Below, piece by piece: positions 16,473-25,939 of a stretch of 64,000 nt of DNA. Positions within the stretch are counted from its first letter, which is position 1, and every line of letters begins with the position of its first letter. The notes below the pieces were generated by a model, which was not told where the DNA came from, searched no databases, and worked only from the letters and a program-made list of their open reading frames with translations. The DNA comes from Bacteroidetes bacterium OLB10 (GTDB lineage: Bacteria > Bacteroidota > Bacteroidia > AKYH767-A > OLB10): assembly GCA_001567275.1 (NCBI GenBank), contig LNBX01000026.1, positions 252,056-316,055 on the forward strand, written 5' to 3'. The translations under genes were made by a program, and so were the position numbers.

Positions 16473-18428
16473 TTACTCAAGAGTAACTATACCGAGGTAT
16501 TTTGAAATTGCCTGAATAAAGGCTTCATAGTTTTTTTGTGTAGTCAGAACTTCATCCATTTCCTCATCTGTAAGCTGCGGATTGTCCTTAAGCCGTTTGC
16601 TGTTTTTTTGTTTGAGCATCAGAGCACGTCTCAACTTGAGATGATAAATGGGATTGATGACCGTTTCATTGAGATTATCCTCTTCTTTTTTTACATGGAT
16701 ACCTCTTGACTCCCAGTCATTCAGTTCATACTTACTGACCATCATCTCCAGGGCGATATCTCTGAGTTTTTCCAGTTCGGATGATGTGTCCGTTTTGAGC
16801 ATTGTAACAAACTCTGTTGCATTTTGTGCAACGAAATGCGAAAATATTCCTGCAAAGATTTCATCATCAAAACCATATCCGTCAGGAGTAAGCTCGTTGT
16901 GTATAAACTCTCTTACACTCACCGATTGTTGCTCCTCACCGGGAAGATTCACAATCAGGTCGCCATAGTTCAACAGCAGACGAATAATTTCTTTTTCCTG
17001 ATGCCATGCATTCATCTCAGCAGTTTCAGTTTGCTGTGGAATAAACTGCATTTCCATAAGTTTGTCAGTAAGTTCACCTGCATCTTCATCACTCTGCTTT
17101 TTATACAGATTCATTCTTATTTTATTCATCTCAAATATCAGAACCTGCTCCGTGACCTGCATTTGTTCCGAACATTGTTTGACATACATACTGCGTAATA
17201 TGGCGTCAGGAATTTTTGAAATACTCTCTACAATATCCTTAATCAGTCCTGCCTTTCGTATGGGATCATTTGAAACTTCTTCAAGTAACAAGCCGGTTTT
17301 GAAAGCAATAAAATCACGCGCATTATTCTTAATATACTCTTTCAGCTGAACCGTTCCTGTTTTACGTGCAAAGGAATCGGGGTCGTCACCATCAGGGAAT
17401 AAAACAATTCGAACATTCAATCCTTCTTCAAGAATTAAATCTATTCCCCTTAACGAAGCTTTAATTCCTGCCATATCTCCGTCATAAAGTATGGTAATGT
17501 TTTTGGTAAAACGGGCTATCAGTCTTATCTGCTCATGTGTTAAAGAAGTTCCTGACGATGCAACAACATTTTCAACTCCTGCCTGGTGCAATGATATTAC
17601 ATCCGTATATCCTTCAACCAAAAAACATTCGTCATTCTGCAATATTGCTTTTCGAGCGAACGAAATTCCATACAGCGATTTGCTCTTGTAATAAATATCT
17701 GTTTCAGGTGAGTTGATATACTTTGGACTCTTAGGATCATTATGCAACTGCCGCGCACCAAACGCAATTACCCGTCCTGTGAGATTATGTATTGGAAAAA
17801 TCACTCTTGCCCTGAAACGATCATATACCCTCGGAGCACTGCTTTCACTCTGTGCTTCTTTAACTATTGCCAGTCCGCTTTTCTCATAAATCTGCTTGTT
17901 GAAACTATTGGTATAAACAGCCTGAGTCAATGCATCCCAGCTGTCAGGAGCATAGCCTAACTGAAATTTCTGAATGATAGATTCATTAAAACCTCGCTCA
18001 TTAAAATAGCTTAAACCTATTGCTTTCCCTTCTTCTGTATTAAAAAGATAATCTGAATAAAATTTCTGAGCAAAAGAATACATTACGAACAAACTTTCCT
18101 TTTCATCCTGCTTTTGCAATTGCTCAGGAGAGGGCTGCTCCTCTTCTATTTCAATACGATATTTTTCTGCCAGGTATCTTAATGCTTCAGGATAAGTAAA
18201 ACTTTCATGCTCCATCACAAAGCGAACGGCATCACCGGCTTTGCCGCAGCCGAAACATTTATAAATTCCTTTGGCAGGCGAAACCGTAAAAGAAGGCGTT
18301 TTCTCAGAGTGAAACGGGCATAACCCAAGCATATTGACACCCCGCTTTTTCAACGACACAAAATCGCCTACCACCTCTTCTATACGGGCTGTTTCCAATA
18401 TCAGGTCAACCGTTTGCTTTGGAATCAT
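16473..18428 (-). CDS. dnaG: DNA primase
   Basis: A 651-residue replicative primase that makes RNA primers at the fork. The N-terminal CHC2 zinc finger is complete (C37, H40, C58, C61: CPFHSEKTPSF and CFGCGKAGD). The catalytic core and TOPRIM domain follow, with FLVEGYTDVI and LYDGDMAGIKA carrying the acidic metal ligands. The C-terminal helicase-binding region is divergent, as in other Bacteroidota. ATG overlaps the stop of the upstream hydrolase gene by four bases. A 16-base inverted repeat (16472-16487) covers the stop codon. Confidence 0.95.
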   Translation of the reverse strand: MIPKQTVDLILETARIEEVVGDFVSLKKRGVNMLGLCPFHSEKTPSFTVSPAKGIYKCFGCGKAGDAVRFVMEHESFTYPEALRYLAEKYRIEIEEEQPSPEQLQKQDEKESLFVMYSFAQKFYSDYLFNTEEGKAIGLSYFNERGFNESIIQKFQLGYAPDSWDALTQAVYTNSFNKQIYEKSGLAIVKEAQSESSAPRVYDRFRARVIFPIHNLTGRVIAFGARQLHNDPKSPKYINSPETDIYYKSKSLYGISFARKAILQNDECFLVEGYTDVISLHQAGVENVVASSGTSLTHEQIRLIARFTKNITILYDGDMAGIKASLRGIDLILEEGLNVRIVLFPDGDDPDSFARKTGTVQLKEYIKNNARDFIAFKTGLLLEEVSNDPIRKAGLIKDIVESISKIPDAILRSMYVKQCSEQMQVTEQVLIFEMNKIRMNLYKKQSDEDAGELTDKLMEMQFIPQQTETAEMNAWHQEKEIIRLLLNYGDLIVNLPGEEQQSVSVREFIHNELTPDGYGFDDEIFAGIFSHFVAQNATEFVTMLKTDTSSELEKLRDIALEMMVSKYELNDWESRGIHVKKEEDNLNETVINPIYHLKLRRALMLKQKNSKRLKDNPQLTDEEMDEVLTTQKNYEAFIQAISKYLGIVTLE

Positions 18429-19432
18429 CTTTCTGCTATTCTTTTTCTGCTTTTTATCACCGGAGTTTCTGCGGGCAGATTTGAATTGATAAATGCTGCC
18501 ATAGCACGATAAATATTTTTTTCAGCATCCTCATCGCTTCTGATAAAGCTCCGTGCATTCTTTGTCCAAATCTTTTTTACTGATGTTGCTGAACTGTCAT
18601 AAACAGCAATTGCATTCAACACATCACGGTCTGTTGCACTGTCGGTTAAAGCTATCAGCATTGGTTTGTAAAAATTTTTCAGACTCATATACAAATTTAC
18701 TGAATCTGCAGACATCCCTGTAGTTTGTTCATATCTTAAATATGCCAATGGTTTGATAAAAAATTTCAAGCCATTCCACTTTTCAGTTACCTGCTGATCA
18801 ATAATTTCCGTTACAGAGGGAACAGGATTCTGAAGTATTAATACATTTACTCGCGGATCGTTGGCAGCAAGGTTAACCCCTTCAATGCTGCTTAAACCCG
18901 AACAGATGATGCTTACTGTATTGGTTTCATACAGGCAGTACAAACTGTCCAAAACCAATTTCAGGTTTTCGGTGAGTGCAGAATTTATCAAAAACTTGTC
19001 ACCGCTGCTTTCGCCATGTGCAGGTAAGTCTATCAGGCATACATGAAAGCCCAACTGATATAATGATTCTGCCATGCTGAGCATACTGATCTTACTTTTA
19101 TTCCAGTTGTGAAGCAATAATACCGTTCCGGCTTTGTAATCGTCAGGCTGCTGAATGTACCATCCACTGATTTGAAATGAACGATTGACTTCTACATTAA
19201 AATTCCTGTAGGCAAGATTTAACTGAGAAGGTATGACCACCTGATCTTTCTTAACCAATATATTTTTCCTTAAAATTTTTGGTGCTTCATCTTCTTCATC
19301 GGCTAATGACTGTGCTGTAATTCTTTTGGGATAAACCAGCTCACTGATACTGAATAAGGAGGTAAAATAAATCAGTACCAAAATGCCACCTGACACTACC
19401 AGACAAAGTGCTGCAATTCGCTTCCACTTCAT
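18425..19432 (-). CDS. Membrane-anchored alpha/beta-hydrolase-fold protein, probably catalytically dead
   Basis: A 335-residue protein with an N-terminal hydrophobic segment (about 8-28) anchoring an alpha/beta-hydrolase domain outside the cytoplasm. Recognisable fold elements are VLLLHNWNKSK, CLIDLPAHGESSG and the nucleophile elbow IICSGLSSIEG. The elbow lacks the final glycine of GxSxG. There is no histidine anywhere after the HGESS motif, so the catalytic His seems absent. It starts three bases after the polyprenyl synthase stop and overlaps dnaG by four bases, so it is translationally coupled. Function unknown; a scaffold or binding role is possible. Confidence 0.7.
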   Translation of the reverse strand: MKWKRIAALCLVVSGGILVLIYFTSLFSISELVYPKRITAQSLADEEDEAPKILRKNILVKKDQVVIPSQLNLAYRNFNVEVNRSFQISGWYIQQPDDYKAGTVLLLHNWNKSKISMLSMAESLYQLGFHVCLIDLPAHGESSGDKFLINSALTENLKLVLDSLYCLYETNTVSIICSGLSSIEGVNLAANDPRVNVLILQNPVPSVTEIIDQQVTEKWNGLKFFIKPLAYLRYEQTTGMSADSVNLYMSLKNFYKPMLIALTDSATDRDVLNAIAVYDSSATSVKKIWTKNARSFIRSDEDAEKNIYRAMAAFINSNLPAETPVIKSRKRIAER

Positions 19433-19435
19433 TAT

Positions 19436-20431
19436 TCAATAACTTCTGTTGGTTGTAAAAGTTATTAAATCTTTCATGGATTGTTTGTAGGTACTGTCTT
19501 TAAATTCATTCAGAATAGAAAATGCTTCATCTCTTAATTCAAACATCTTGTTTCTTGCATAATCAATTCCTTTCTTACTGTCAACAAACTTCAGTACTTC
19601 ATTTACTTTAACAGGATTCTCGTTTTCATTTTTTATCATGTTAATGATATGTCTTTTTTCAGAAGAGGTGGACTGGTTTAAAGCATAGATGACAGGCAAC
19701 GTAAGCTTTCTCTCTTTAATATCAATACCGGAAGGTTTTCCCGTGGAAATGCTTTTTTCAAAATCAAACAAATCATCTTTAATCTGAAATGCAAGCCCTA
19801 TGGTTGTTCCAAGTGTGAGCATCCTGTCAATCTGTTCTTCCGCAGCACCTGATGACGCAGCTCCACTACCGCAACAGGATGAAATCAGAGATGCCGTTTT
19901 TTGTCTGATAATGGTGAAATATACTTCTTCTGTAATATCCAGTTTACGTGCCTTTTCCATCTGCAGCAATTCGCCTTCGCTCATTTCTCTCACAGCATTG
20001 CTCACTATCTCGAGCAAACGGTATTCTTTATTCTGTACGGCAATAAGTAATCCCCTTGAAAGAAGATAGTCGCCAACCAACACGGCAATTTTATTTTTCC
20101 ATAATGCATTGATAGAAAAAAATCCTCTCCGCATTAATGAATCATCCACCACATCATCGTGCACCAGTGTTGCTGTGTGCAAAAGTTCAATCAGCGATGC
20201 AGCAGTATAAGTTGACTCTTGCACAGACCCACAAACTCCTGCCGACAAAAACACAAACATCGGTCGCATTTGTTTGCCTTTACGTCTAACGATGTAATGC
20301 ATGATTTTATCCACGAGCGACACCTTGCTGCGCATGGCTTCGCGAAACTTTAATTCAAAAGTTTCCATTTCATGTGCAATTGGTTTCTTAATCGTCTCGA
20401 GAGTGAGTTCCATAAAATTCTGAAGTGCCAA
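19436..20431 (-). CDS. ispB: Polyprenyl (octaprenyl-type) diphosphate synthase
   Basis: A 331-residue all-trans prenyltransferase that extends farnesyl or geranylgeranyl diphosphate with isopentenyl diphosphate, giving the side chain of menaquinone. The first aspartate-rich motif is HDDVVDDS, the second KDDLFDFE, and the GKQMRP motif binds isopentenyl diphosphate. Length is typical. It lies 24 bases after the inferred rlmN stop and three bases before the hydrolase gene. Chain length cannot be told reliably by eye, so the gene symbol marks the family. Confidence 0.88.
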   Translation of the reverse strand: MALQNFMELTLETIKKPIAHEMETFELKFREAMRSKVSLVDKIMHYIVRRKGKQMRPMFVFLSAGVCGSVQESTYTAASLIELLHTATLVHDDVVDDSLMRRGFFSINALWKNKIAVLVGDYLLSRGLLIAVQNKEYRLLEIVSNAVREMSEGELLQMEKARKLDITEEVYFTIIRQKTASLISSCCGSGAASSGAAEEQIDRMLTLGTTIGLAFQIKDDLFDFEKSISTGKPSGIDIKERKLTLPVIYALNQSTSSEKRHIINMIKNENENPVKVNEVLKFVDSKKGIDYARNKMFELRDEAFSILNEFKDSTYKQSMKDLITFTTNRSY

Positions 20432-20455
20432 AGGTAGGGTTTTAGTCTATTGGCA

Positions 20456-21510
20456 TTATATCATGCTACTCTGTTTGTTCTTGTTGGCTAACTGTCCGCA
20501 GGCAGCATCAATGTCTTTGCCTCTGCTTCGTCTTACATTTACAACGAGATTTTTTGATTCCAGAAAATTTTTTGAATGCTTCCAACCTGTCAGCTCTTGC
20601 TTTTTCAAAAACTCCGTCACCAATAGCATTGTACTCTATCAGATTTATTTTACATGGAACCGTCTTTGCAAACTGAGCCAGGTCCCTGGCATCAGCAAGC
20701 GAATCGTTAAAATTGTTGAATACGATAAATTCATAGGTCACTCTGGTTCCTGTTTTCTCATAGAAATATATCAAAGCTTCTTTCAGCACTTCCAGATTGT
20801 TGTGCTCATTGATGGGCATAATCTTATCGCGCTTTAAATCATTGGCAGCATGCAGCGACAATGCCAGATTAAACTTAACCTGATCGTCACCCAATTTTTT
20901 AATCATCTTCGCAATTCCTGCTGTTGACACTGTAATTCGCTGTGGCGACATATTCAGTCCTTCGGGTGAGGTAACATGTTCTATTGATTTGAGTACATTC
21001 TGATAATTAAGCAGCGGTTCGCCCATACCCATGTAAACAATATTGCTGAGCGGTGTAGCATAATTCTTCTCGCTCTGTTCGCGGATAATGGCAACCTGAT
21101 CGTAAATTTCATCGGCTGTAAGATTCCGTACCCTTCCTATTTTTCCTGTAGCACAAAACTGACAGGCAAGGCTGCATCCCACCTGTGAAGACACACAGGC
21201 TGTCATACGTGATGTAGTTGGTATTAAAACTCCTTCTACTACATTTCCGTCAAATAATTTAAAACCATATTTAATGGTTCTGTCATGACTTCGCTGTTCA
21301 TTCTCGATTATTATTGGCGTAAAGTCATACTTCTCTGCCAGTTTACCTCGTACCTCTTTGGAGAGGTTGGTCATTTCATCAAACGAACGCGCACTCTTCT
21401 TCCACAACCATTCATACACCTGACGTGCACGAAAAGGTTTTTCGCTTATAGAAACAAAAAAAAGACTCTATATCTTCCTTTGAAACTGCCCTGATATTCT
21501 GCTTTCTCAC
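20456..21510 (-). CDS. rlmN: 23S rRNA (adenine2503-C2)-methyltransferase RlmN, frame broken twice
   Basis: A radical-SAM enzyme that methylates A2503 of 23S rRNA and A37 of some tRNAs. The uninterrupted frame covers only 20508-21419 and contains the cluster motif CQFCATG and GMGEPLLNY. Both ends are out of frame. Upstream, from GTG 21510, another frame reads RKQNIRAVSKEDIESFF, then a run of eight T (21456-21463) shifts it; seven T would join it to VSISEKPFRARQVYEWLW. Downstream, at 20564-20573 (sense A6T4), one extra base diverts the frame; removing it restores LESKNLVV, RRSRGKDIDAACGQL and a stop at 20456. That tail holds the C-terminal catalytic cysteine. Corrected length is 350 residues, normal for RlmN. 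Confidence 0.88.
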
Positions 21511-21543
21511 CCTGCAAAAATACGACAGAAAATGATGCTGTCA

Positions 21544-21559
21544 GATGCCAGTTGGCATC
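21544..21559. promoter_or_regulatory. Perfect 7-base inverted repeat upstream of rlmN
   Basis: GATGCCA-GT-TGGCATC lies about 35 bases before the inferred rlmN start. It could be an operator or a leader hairpin for the rlmN-ispB-hydrolase-dnaG unit. Confidence 0.35.
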
Positions 21560-21570
21560 AAGAATGAATT

Positions 21571-21602
21571 AACCCTGATTCATGATTAATCAAATCAGGG
21601 TT
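21571..21602 (-). terminator. Hairpin terminator after the DUF4468 gene
   Basis: A ten-base perfect stem (AACCCTGATT/AATCAGGGTT) with a 12-base loop lies about 90 bases past the DUF4468 stop. The 3' side is AT-rich (AATTCATTC) rather than a pure T tract. Confidence 0.55.
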
Positions 21603-21691
21603 CATATTAAATAATCTTAAAATTGAAGAAGTGAGGATTCTCAGAACACGAAATGCCCACTGCTATTACAATTCAACACATGTATCAATGA

Positions 21692-22237
21692 TTACCAATC
21701 ATCCTTCTTCACCTGAGGCGGATGCATCATGTACTTTTTCAAATCAGCAATGATTTTATCAATCTGCTCATCTGAATATTTCAGATTCCAGTCCCATGAT
21801 TTATTGTAATACTGATTATTGGTGTCCATCCACTTTTCTGCCGGATAATAGGAAACCTGTTTCCAGTTTATTTCTGTCAATTTATACCGAAATTTCCCGT
21901 CTTTAGCTTCCACAGTCAGTGTGTATTGCATATTTCCTTCGTCCTTCTGAAAGCCTTTTTTATCAGGCTCACTCATCAGTTTAAACCGACCTTTGCAAAC
22001 CATCTTACCATCTTCCGCATTTTTTTCACGTATCACGTCTGCCGGGTTTTTGTAATATGTATTTGCCCATGCCAATGCTCTTGAATAAAGATCTGCTTTT
22101 GAAGTATTGGGGATTTCAATCACCTTGCTATAGGTAATCAATTTAGTACTTTCATCTATTGGATATTTGTTTTGTGCCTGAATGGAATTACACACCAACA
22201 GCATAGCCACAACAACAAGTGTTTTAATAGTTCTCAT
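21692..22237 (-). CDS. DUF4468 domain-containing exported protein
   Basis: A 181-residue protein with a signal peptide (MRTIKTLVVVAMLLVCNSIQAQ) and a single DUF4468 domain. The domain shows SKVIEIPNTSKADLYSRALAW near the start and a closing WMDTNNQYYNKS segment. DUF4468 proteins are common periplasmic proteins of Bacteroidota with no known activity. It lies 21 bases downstream of the carboxypeptidase gene and is probably cotranscribed with it. Confidence 0.8.
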   Translation of the reverse strand: MRTIKTLVVVAMLLVCNSIQAQNKYPIDESTKLITYSKVIEIPNTSKADLYSRALAWANTYYKNPADVIREKNAEDGKMVCKGRFKLMSEPDKKGFQKDEGNMQYTLTVEAKDGKFRYKLTEINWKQVSYYPAEKWMDTNNQYYNKSWDWNLKYSDEQIDKIIADLKKYMMHPPQVKKDDW

Positions 22238-22258
22238 TTTTTTGATTTGATTTAATGA

Positions 22259-23812
22259 TTAACCGTCAACGGCAACTTTTATTTTACTTCCGGTTTTTAA
22301 GTCGCGAGCATTCTGAATATTATTCAGTTTCTTAATTTGTTCTACAGTAGTTCCCGGATATTGTTGAGAGATTTTCCATAATGTATCACCTGCCTGCACC
22401 TGATAATAGATAAATTTATCTACTGAATTTTTCTCTGTTTTTGCAGTCGTATTTTTCACATTCACAGTCTTTGTTTTTGTTTCAGCGGTTGCAGGAGGGC
22501 TACAATCTTCAGCATCATCTTCACAGGCATCGTAATTCTGAACAACATTTACCATCACGGGTACCTGCTTCTTTACATGTGTTCTTACCGCTAATTTCTG
22601 ATTTGCATAAATCTTACTCGAACGAAGTCCATTCCACTTCTTCAATTCATTCACGGAGCAATTATATTTTGATGCAATATCACTCAACGTTTGCCCGCTC
22701 TTCACAACATGGGTTTTCTTGCTGATAGAAGTTACGGTTTTATAAACCACTTCCTGCTTCATCACCGGAGTGTTGCCGGCAGCAATAGCATTGGTAGTTT
22801 TAGAATCGGCCTTAACAATTAACGGATCAATCTTTTCGTTACCCATCGGGCCACAGCCCAACTGAACGTAATAATTGTTCAGCATCTCACCTACAATCTG
22901 ATTGCGCAACCATGGATTAGAAACACCAAGTGCTATGGCAATAAGGCGATGATTATCCTTTTGTGCTGTTGCCACAAGGCAAAATTTTGCATTCTTGGTA
23001 TAACCGGTTTTTAAACCATCTACTTCACCGGGATAATCCATTACCAGATGATTATGATTTCTATAAATTACCGAACCTCTTCCGTTTTCAACTTCAGCAA
23101 AAGCAATATTGGTGATGGCCAGAATCTCAGGATACTTAATAAGTTCAGTAGCCAGTCGGAGCAAGTCACTTGGCGAAGAGCTGTTATCCAGATTTCCATA
23201 TCCTGCAGGTAATCCTGAAGGGTTGGAATAAAAAGTTTGTGTCATTCCTAATTCAGCAGCTCTGGTATTCATTCTCTTTACAAATGTATCAACCGAACCG
23301 CCAAGATATTTTCCAATCAGCGCACATGCTTCGTTGTTTGAAGGAATCATGGCCATCTTCAGCAGGCCTTCCAACGTATAAGTCTCCTTTACCTTAATCA
23401 CCCTTCTTGATCTTCTGCTGGCGCGATAGCTTCTTTCTGTTTCTATTTTGTCTAACCAGTCAACATTACCTGCTTTTATGTCTTCAATAGTTAACAATGC
23501 CACCATCATCTTGGTTAATGAAGCAATGGGATAAGCATATTTCATATCCTTTTCCCATACGATGGTTCGGGTATTGCAATCATAAATCAAACCTGCTCTG
23601 ATCTGCGATGCACTGTTTTCGCTCAGCATATCAGGTTGAATGTTGGTTTTAAAATCTTTATGATGAACAACTAAAGTCTTGACAGAATCCGCTCTTACAG
23701 ATAATGAGTCATTGCCTGTTGCAAAAACAAGGGAAGCCCACAACAAAAAGAAAATGTGCAAAAACATAACCTTGACCAAAGATTTGAACCTACAATTGAA
23801 TAAACTATTCAT
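22259..23812 (-). CDS. D-alanyl-D-alanine carboxypeptidase (S11) with two LysM domains
   Basis: A penicillin-binding carboxypeptidase that trims peptidoglycan stem peptides in the periplasm. A signal/anchor helix (VMFLHIFFLLWASLVFA) precedes the S11 domain, which has the catalytic SxxK in IASLTKMM, SNN in IPSNNEAC and KTG in DGLKTGYTKNA. Two C-terminal LysM modules (HVVKSGQTLSDIA and YYQVQAGDTLWKIS) bind glycan strands. The ATG at 23812 is preferred over an upstream GTG at 23851. LysM on a DacA-type enzyme may localise it to the cell wall. Confidence 0.88.
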   Translation of the reverse strand: MNSLFNCRFKSLVKVMFLHIFFLLWASLVFATGNDSLSVRADSVKTLVVHHKDFKTNIQPDMLSENSASQIRAGLIYDCNTRTIVWEKDMKYAYPIASLTKMMVALLTIEDIKAGNVDWLDKIETERSYRASRRSRRVIKVKETYTLEGLLKMAMIPSNNEACALIGKYLGGSVDTFVKRMNTRAAELGMTQTFYSNPSGLPAGYGNLDNSSSPSDLLRLATELIKYPEILAITNIAFAEVENGRGSVIYRNHNHLVMDYPGEVDGLKTGYTKNAKFCLVATAQKDNHRLIAIALGVSNPWLRNQIVGEMLNNYYVQLGCGPMGNEKIDPLIVKADSKTTNAIAAGNTPVMKQEVVYKTVTSISKKTHVVKSGQTLSDIASKYNCSVNELKKWNGLRSSKIYANQKLAVRTHVKKQVPVMVNVVQNYDACEDDAEDCSPPATAETKTKTVNVKNTTAKTEKNSVDKFIYYQVQAGDTLWKISQQYPGTTVEQIKKLNNIQNARDLKTGSKIKVAVDG

Positions 23813-24016
23813 GTATTGCAAGTTTATTGTTTTATGTTTTACACTTATCACTGTTTGGCTTATTCCTTTTTCACAACTAACTGTTAATTATAAATTGCAC
23901 CTACAACTTTCATAAACGTTAGTTTTCAATTTTAATTTCAAATGTAAAAAATAAGATAATAGCATTGAGAAATCGAATTTAAAAACTGATTTCTTACATC
24001 TGTATTACACTGATTT

Positions 24017-24691
24017 TTATTTGGTCCTTAATACTGATTGCGCATAACTCAGGTCTTCAGGAAAAGTAATTTTAATATTTGTAATCTCCCCTGGAACCGT
24101 TGATATTTCAACTCCTGATTGCTCCATCAGTGACGCTTCATCCGTAAACGAAGCTAACTTGTTGTTTTCAAAAGCATTTATGAGTGGCATTGCACGAAAT
24201 ACCTGAGGTGTTTGTACAATAAAATACTGGTCTCTGTCAACCGATTTGTTTTCATCAGCAGTTATTCTTCTTATCGAATCTTTTACAGGAATCACAGGAA
24301 TGGCATTCCCCTTTTTTGAAGCTTCATCGAATAGTTTTTCAATGAGTGAAACGGATATCACTGGCCTTGCTGCATCATGAACTGCGACAAGTGCATCACC
24401 GTTCCTCACCATTTTTAGCCCGTTAAATACCGATAAACTTCTGGTGGCACCTCCAACAGTAACCTTATGCGGTATCTGCATACTATGTTGGCGAATCAGT
24501 TTCTGCCAGTTTTCAGTTTGGTCTTCGGGCAATACAACAATAATTGCAGCATTGCATTCATGAAACTTTTCGATGGAATAAAAAATTACCGGCTTACCAT
24601 TTAACTGCATAAACTGTTTAGGTATGCCGGCATTCATTCGTTGTCCGCTGCCGCCTGCAACTATTACTGCTATTCGTTCAGGAGCAGACAT
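24017..24691 (-). CDS. ispD: 2-C-methyl-D-erythritol 4-phosphate cytidylyltransferase
   Basis: A 224-residue enzyme of the non-mevalonate (MEP) isoprenoid pathway, making CDP-methylerythritol from MEP and CTP. The CTP-binding motif is VAGGSGQRMNAGIPKQF. Other family segments are VAVHDAARPVIS, VKDSIRRI, QTPQVFR and FTDEASLMEQSG. Length is typical. It follows queA by 18 bases, so the two are probably cotranscribed. Its presence implies this organism makes the isoprenoid units used by the polyprenyl synthase at 19436 by the MEP route. Confidence 0.93.
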   Translation of the reverse strand: MSAPERIAVIVAGGSGQRMNAGIPKQFMQLNGKPVIFYSIEKFHECNAAIIVVLPEDQTENWQKLIRQHSMQIPHKVTVGGATRSLSVFNGLKMVRNGDALVAVHDAARPVISVSLIEKLFDEASKKGNAIPVIPVKDSIRRITADENKSVDRDQYFIVQTPQVFRAMPLINAFENNKLASFTDEASLMEQSGVEISTVPGEITNIKITFPEDLSYAQSVLRTK

Positions 24692-24709
24692 ACTCTTGCA
24701 TTAAATCTG

Positions 24710-25759
24710 TTAAAGAATCAGCATGGCATCGCCATAGCTGTAGAAGCGGTATTTCTCCTTCATGGCCACTTTGTAAGCGTGCATAGTCAGGTCATATCCT
24801 GCAAATGCTGACACCATCATCAGCAATGTAGATTCGGGCATGTGAAAATTTGTAATCATGCAATTGGCAACACTGAAATCATAAGGAGGGAAAATAAATT
24901 TATTGGTCCATCCTTCAAATGGCTTCAATTCACCCAACGTAGATACTGAAGATTCCATAGCTCTCATAGACGTGGTTCCTACGGCACATATACGTTTTTT
25001 GCCTGCTTTGGCTTTGTTGACAATATCTACACATTCCATTGGTATTTTAAACCACTCTGAGTCCATTTTGTGTTTGGTTAAATCTTCTACTTCAACCGGT
25101 CTGAAAGTTCCCAAACCCACATGCAAAGTAAGTTCAGCAAGGTTAATTCCTTTAATTTCAAATCGCTTGAGTAATTGCTTACTGAAGTGCAGCCCTGCTG
25201 TTGGAGCAGCCACAGCACCTTCATTCTTGGCATATACCGTTTGGTATCGTTCTTTGTCTTCAGGCTCAGCTTTGCGTTTTATATATTTCGGCAAAGGAGT
25301 GTTTCCAAGTTTTTCAATTACCTCACGAAAATCAGCACTCGTTCCATCAAAAAGAAAACGTAACGTACGGCCTCTGGAAGTAGTGTTGTCAATTACTTCG
25401 GCAACGAGCATATCATCATCGCCAAAGTAAAGTTTATTACCGATACGAATTTTACGTGCAGGGTCCACAAGCACATCCCAAAGTTTACTTTCAGGATTCA
25501 ATTCGCGAAGTAAAAACACTTCGATTTTTGCTCCGGTTTTTTCTTTGTTACCATAAAGACGTGCAGGAAACACACGTGTGTTATTCATCACAAGTACATC
25601 ACCTTCATCAAAATAATTGATGACGTCTTTAAAAATTTTATGTTCTATTTTACCGGTTTTACGGTCAATTACCATCAACCTGCTTTCATCGCGGTTGGCT
25701 GTAGGGTGTGTTGCTAAAAGGTTTTCGTTTAGCCCGAATTTAAATTGTGATAACTTCAT
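24710..25759 (-). CDS. queA: tRNA preQ1(34) S-adenosylmethionine ribosyltransferase-isomerase
   Basis: A 349-residue enzyme of queuosine synthesis that transfers and isomerises the ribosyl moiety of SAM onto preQ1 at the wobble base of tRNA. Typical segments are [56 protein letters not shown] and [18 protein letters not shown]. Length is normal. The tRNA-Tyr (GTA) in this window is one of the GUN-anticodon tRNAs that queuosine modifies. Confidence 0.94.
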   Translation of the reverse strand: MKLSQFKFGLNENLLATHPTANRDESRLMVIDRKTGKIEHKIFKDVINYFDEGDVLVMNNTRVFPARLYGNKEKTGAKIEVFLLRELNPESKLWDVLVDPARKIRIGNKLYFGDDDMLVAEVIDNTTSRGRTLRFLFDGTSADFREVIEKLGNTPLPKYIKRKAEPEDKERYQTVYAKNEGAVAAPTAGLHFSKQLLKRFEIKGINLAELTLHVGLGTFRPVEVEDLTKHKMDSEWFKIPMECVDIVNKAKAGKKRICAVGTTSMRAMESSVSTLGELKPFEGWTNKFIFPPYDFSVANCMITNFHMPESTLLMMVSAFAGYDLTMHAYKVAMKEKYRFYSYGDAMLIL

Positions 25760-25882
25760 AACTGTAATCTTACAGGATTATTTTTTGAAGGGCGCAAATA
25801 TAAAGCGTTAAATTGCCGATGGCTATTTTCACTGACTATTTATCTGATTCCCAGTATTAAATTTTTGTTTTTTAGTAAATAA

Positions 25883-25922
25883 AAGCGACAAACACTGAAT
25901 GTAACGGCAGCATTTGTCGCTT
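25883..25922 (-). terminator. Terminator of the rpoBC operon
   Basis: A ten-base stem (AAGCGACAAA/TTTGTCGCTT) with a 20-base loop, 18 bases past the rpoC stop, followed on the minus strand by TTTTATTTA. Confidence 0.75.
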
Positions 25923-25939
25923 ATAAAATATAACGTTAA

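Noticed and set aside
16648-17198. Plus-strand frames of 106 and 124 codons inside dnaG
   Set aside because: Antisense shadows of the primase gene, low complexity and without family features.
24903-25430. A 175-codon plus-strand frame inside queA
   Set aside because: Shadow of queA on the opposite strand; serine-rich composition with no recognisable domain.
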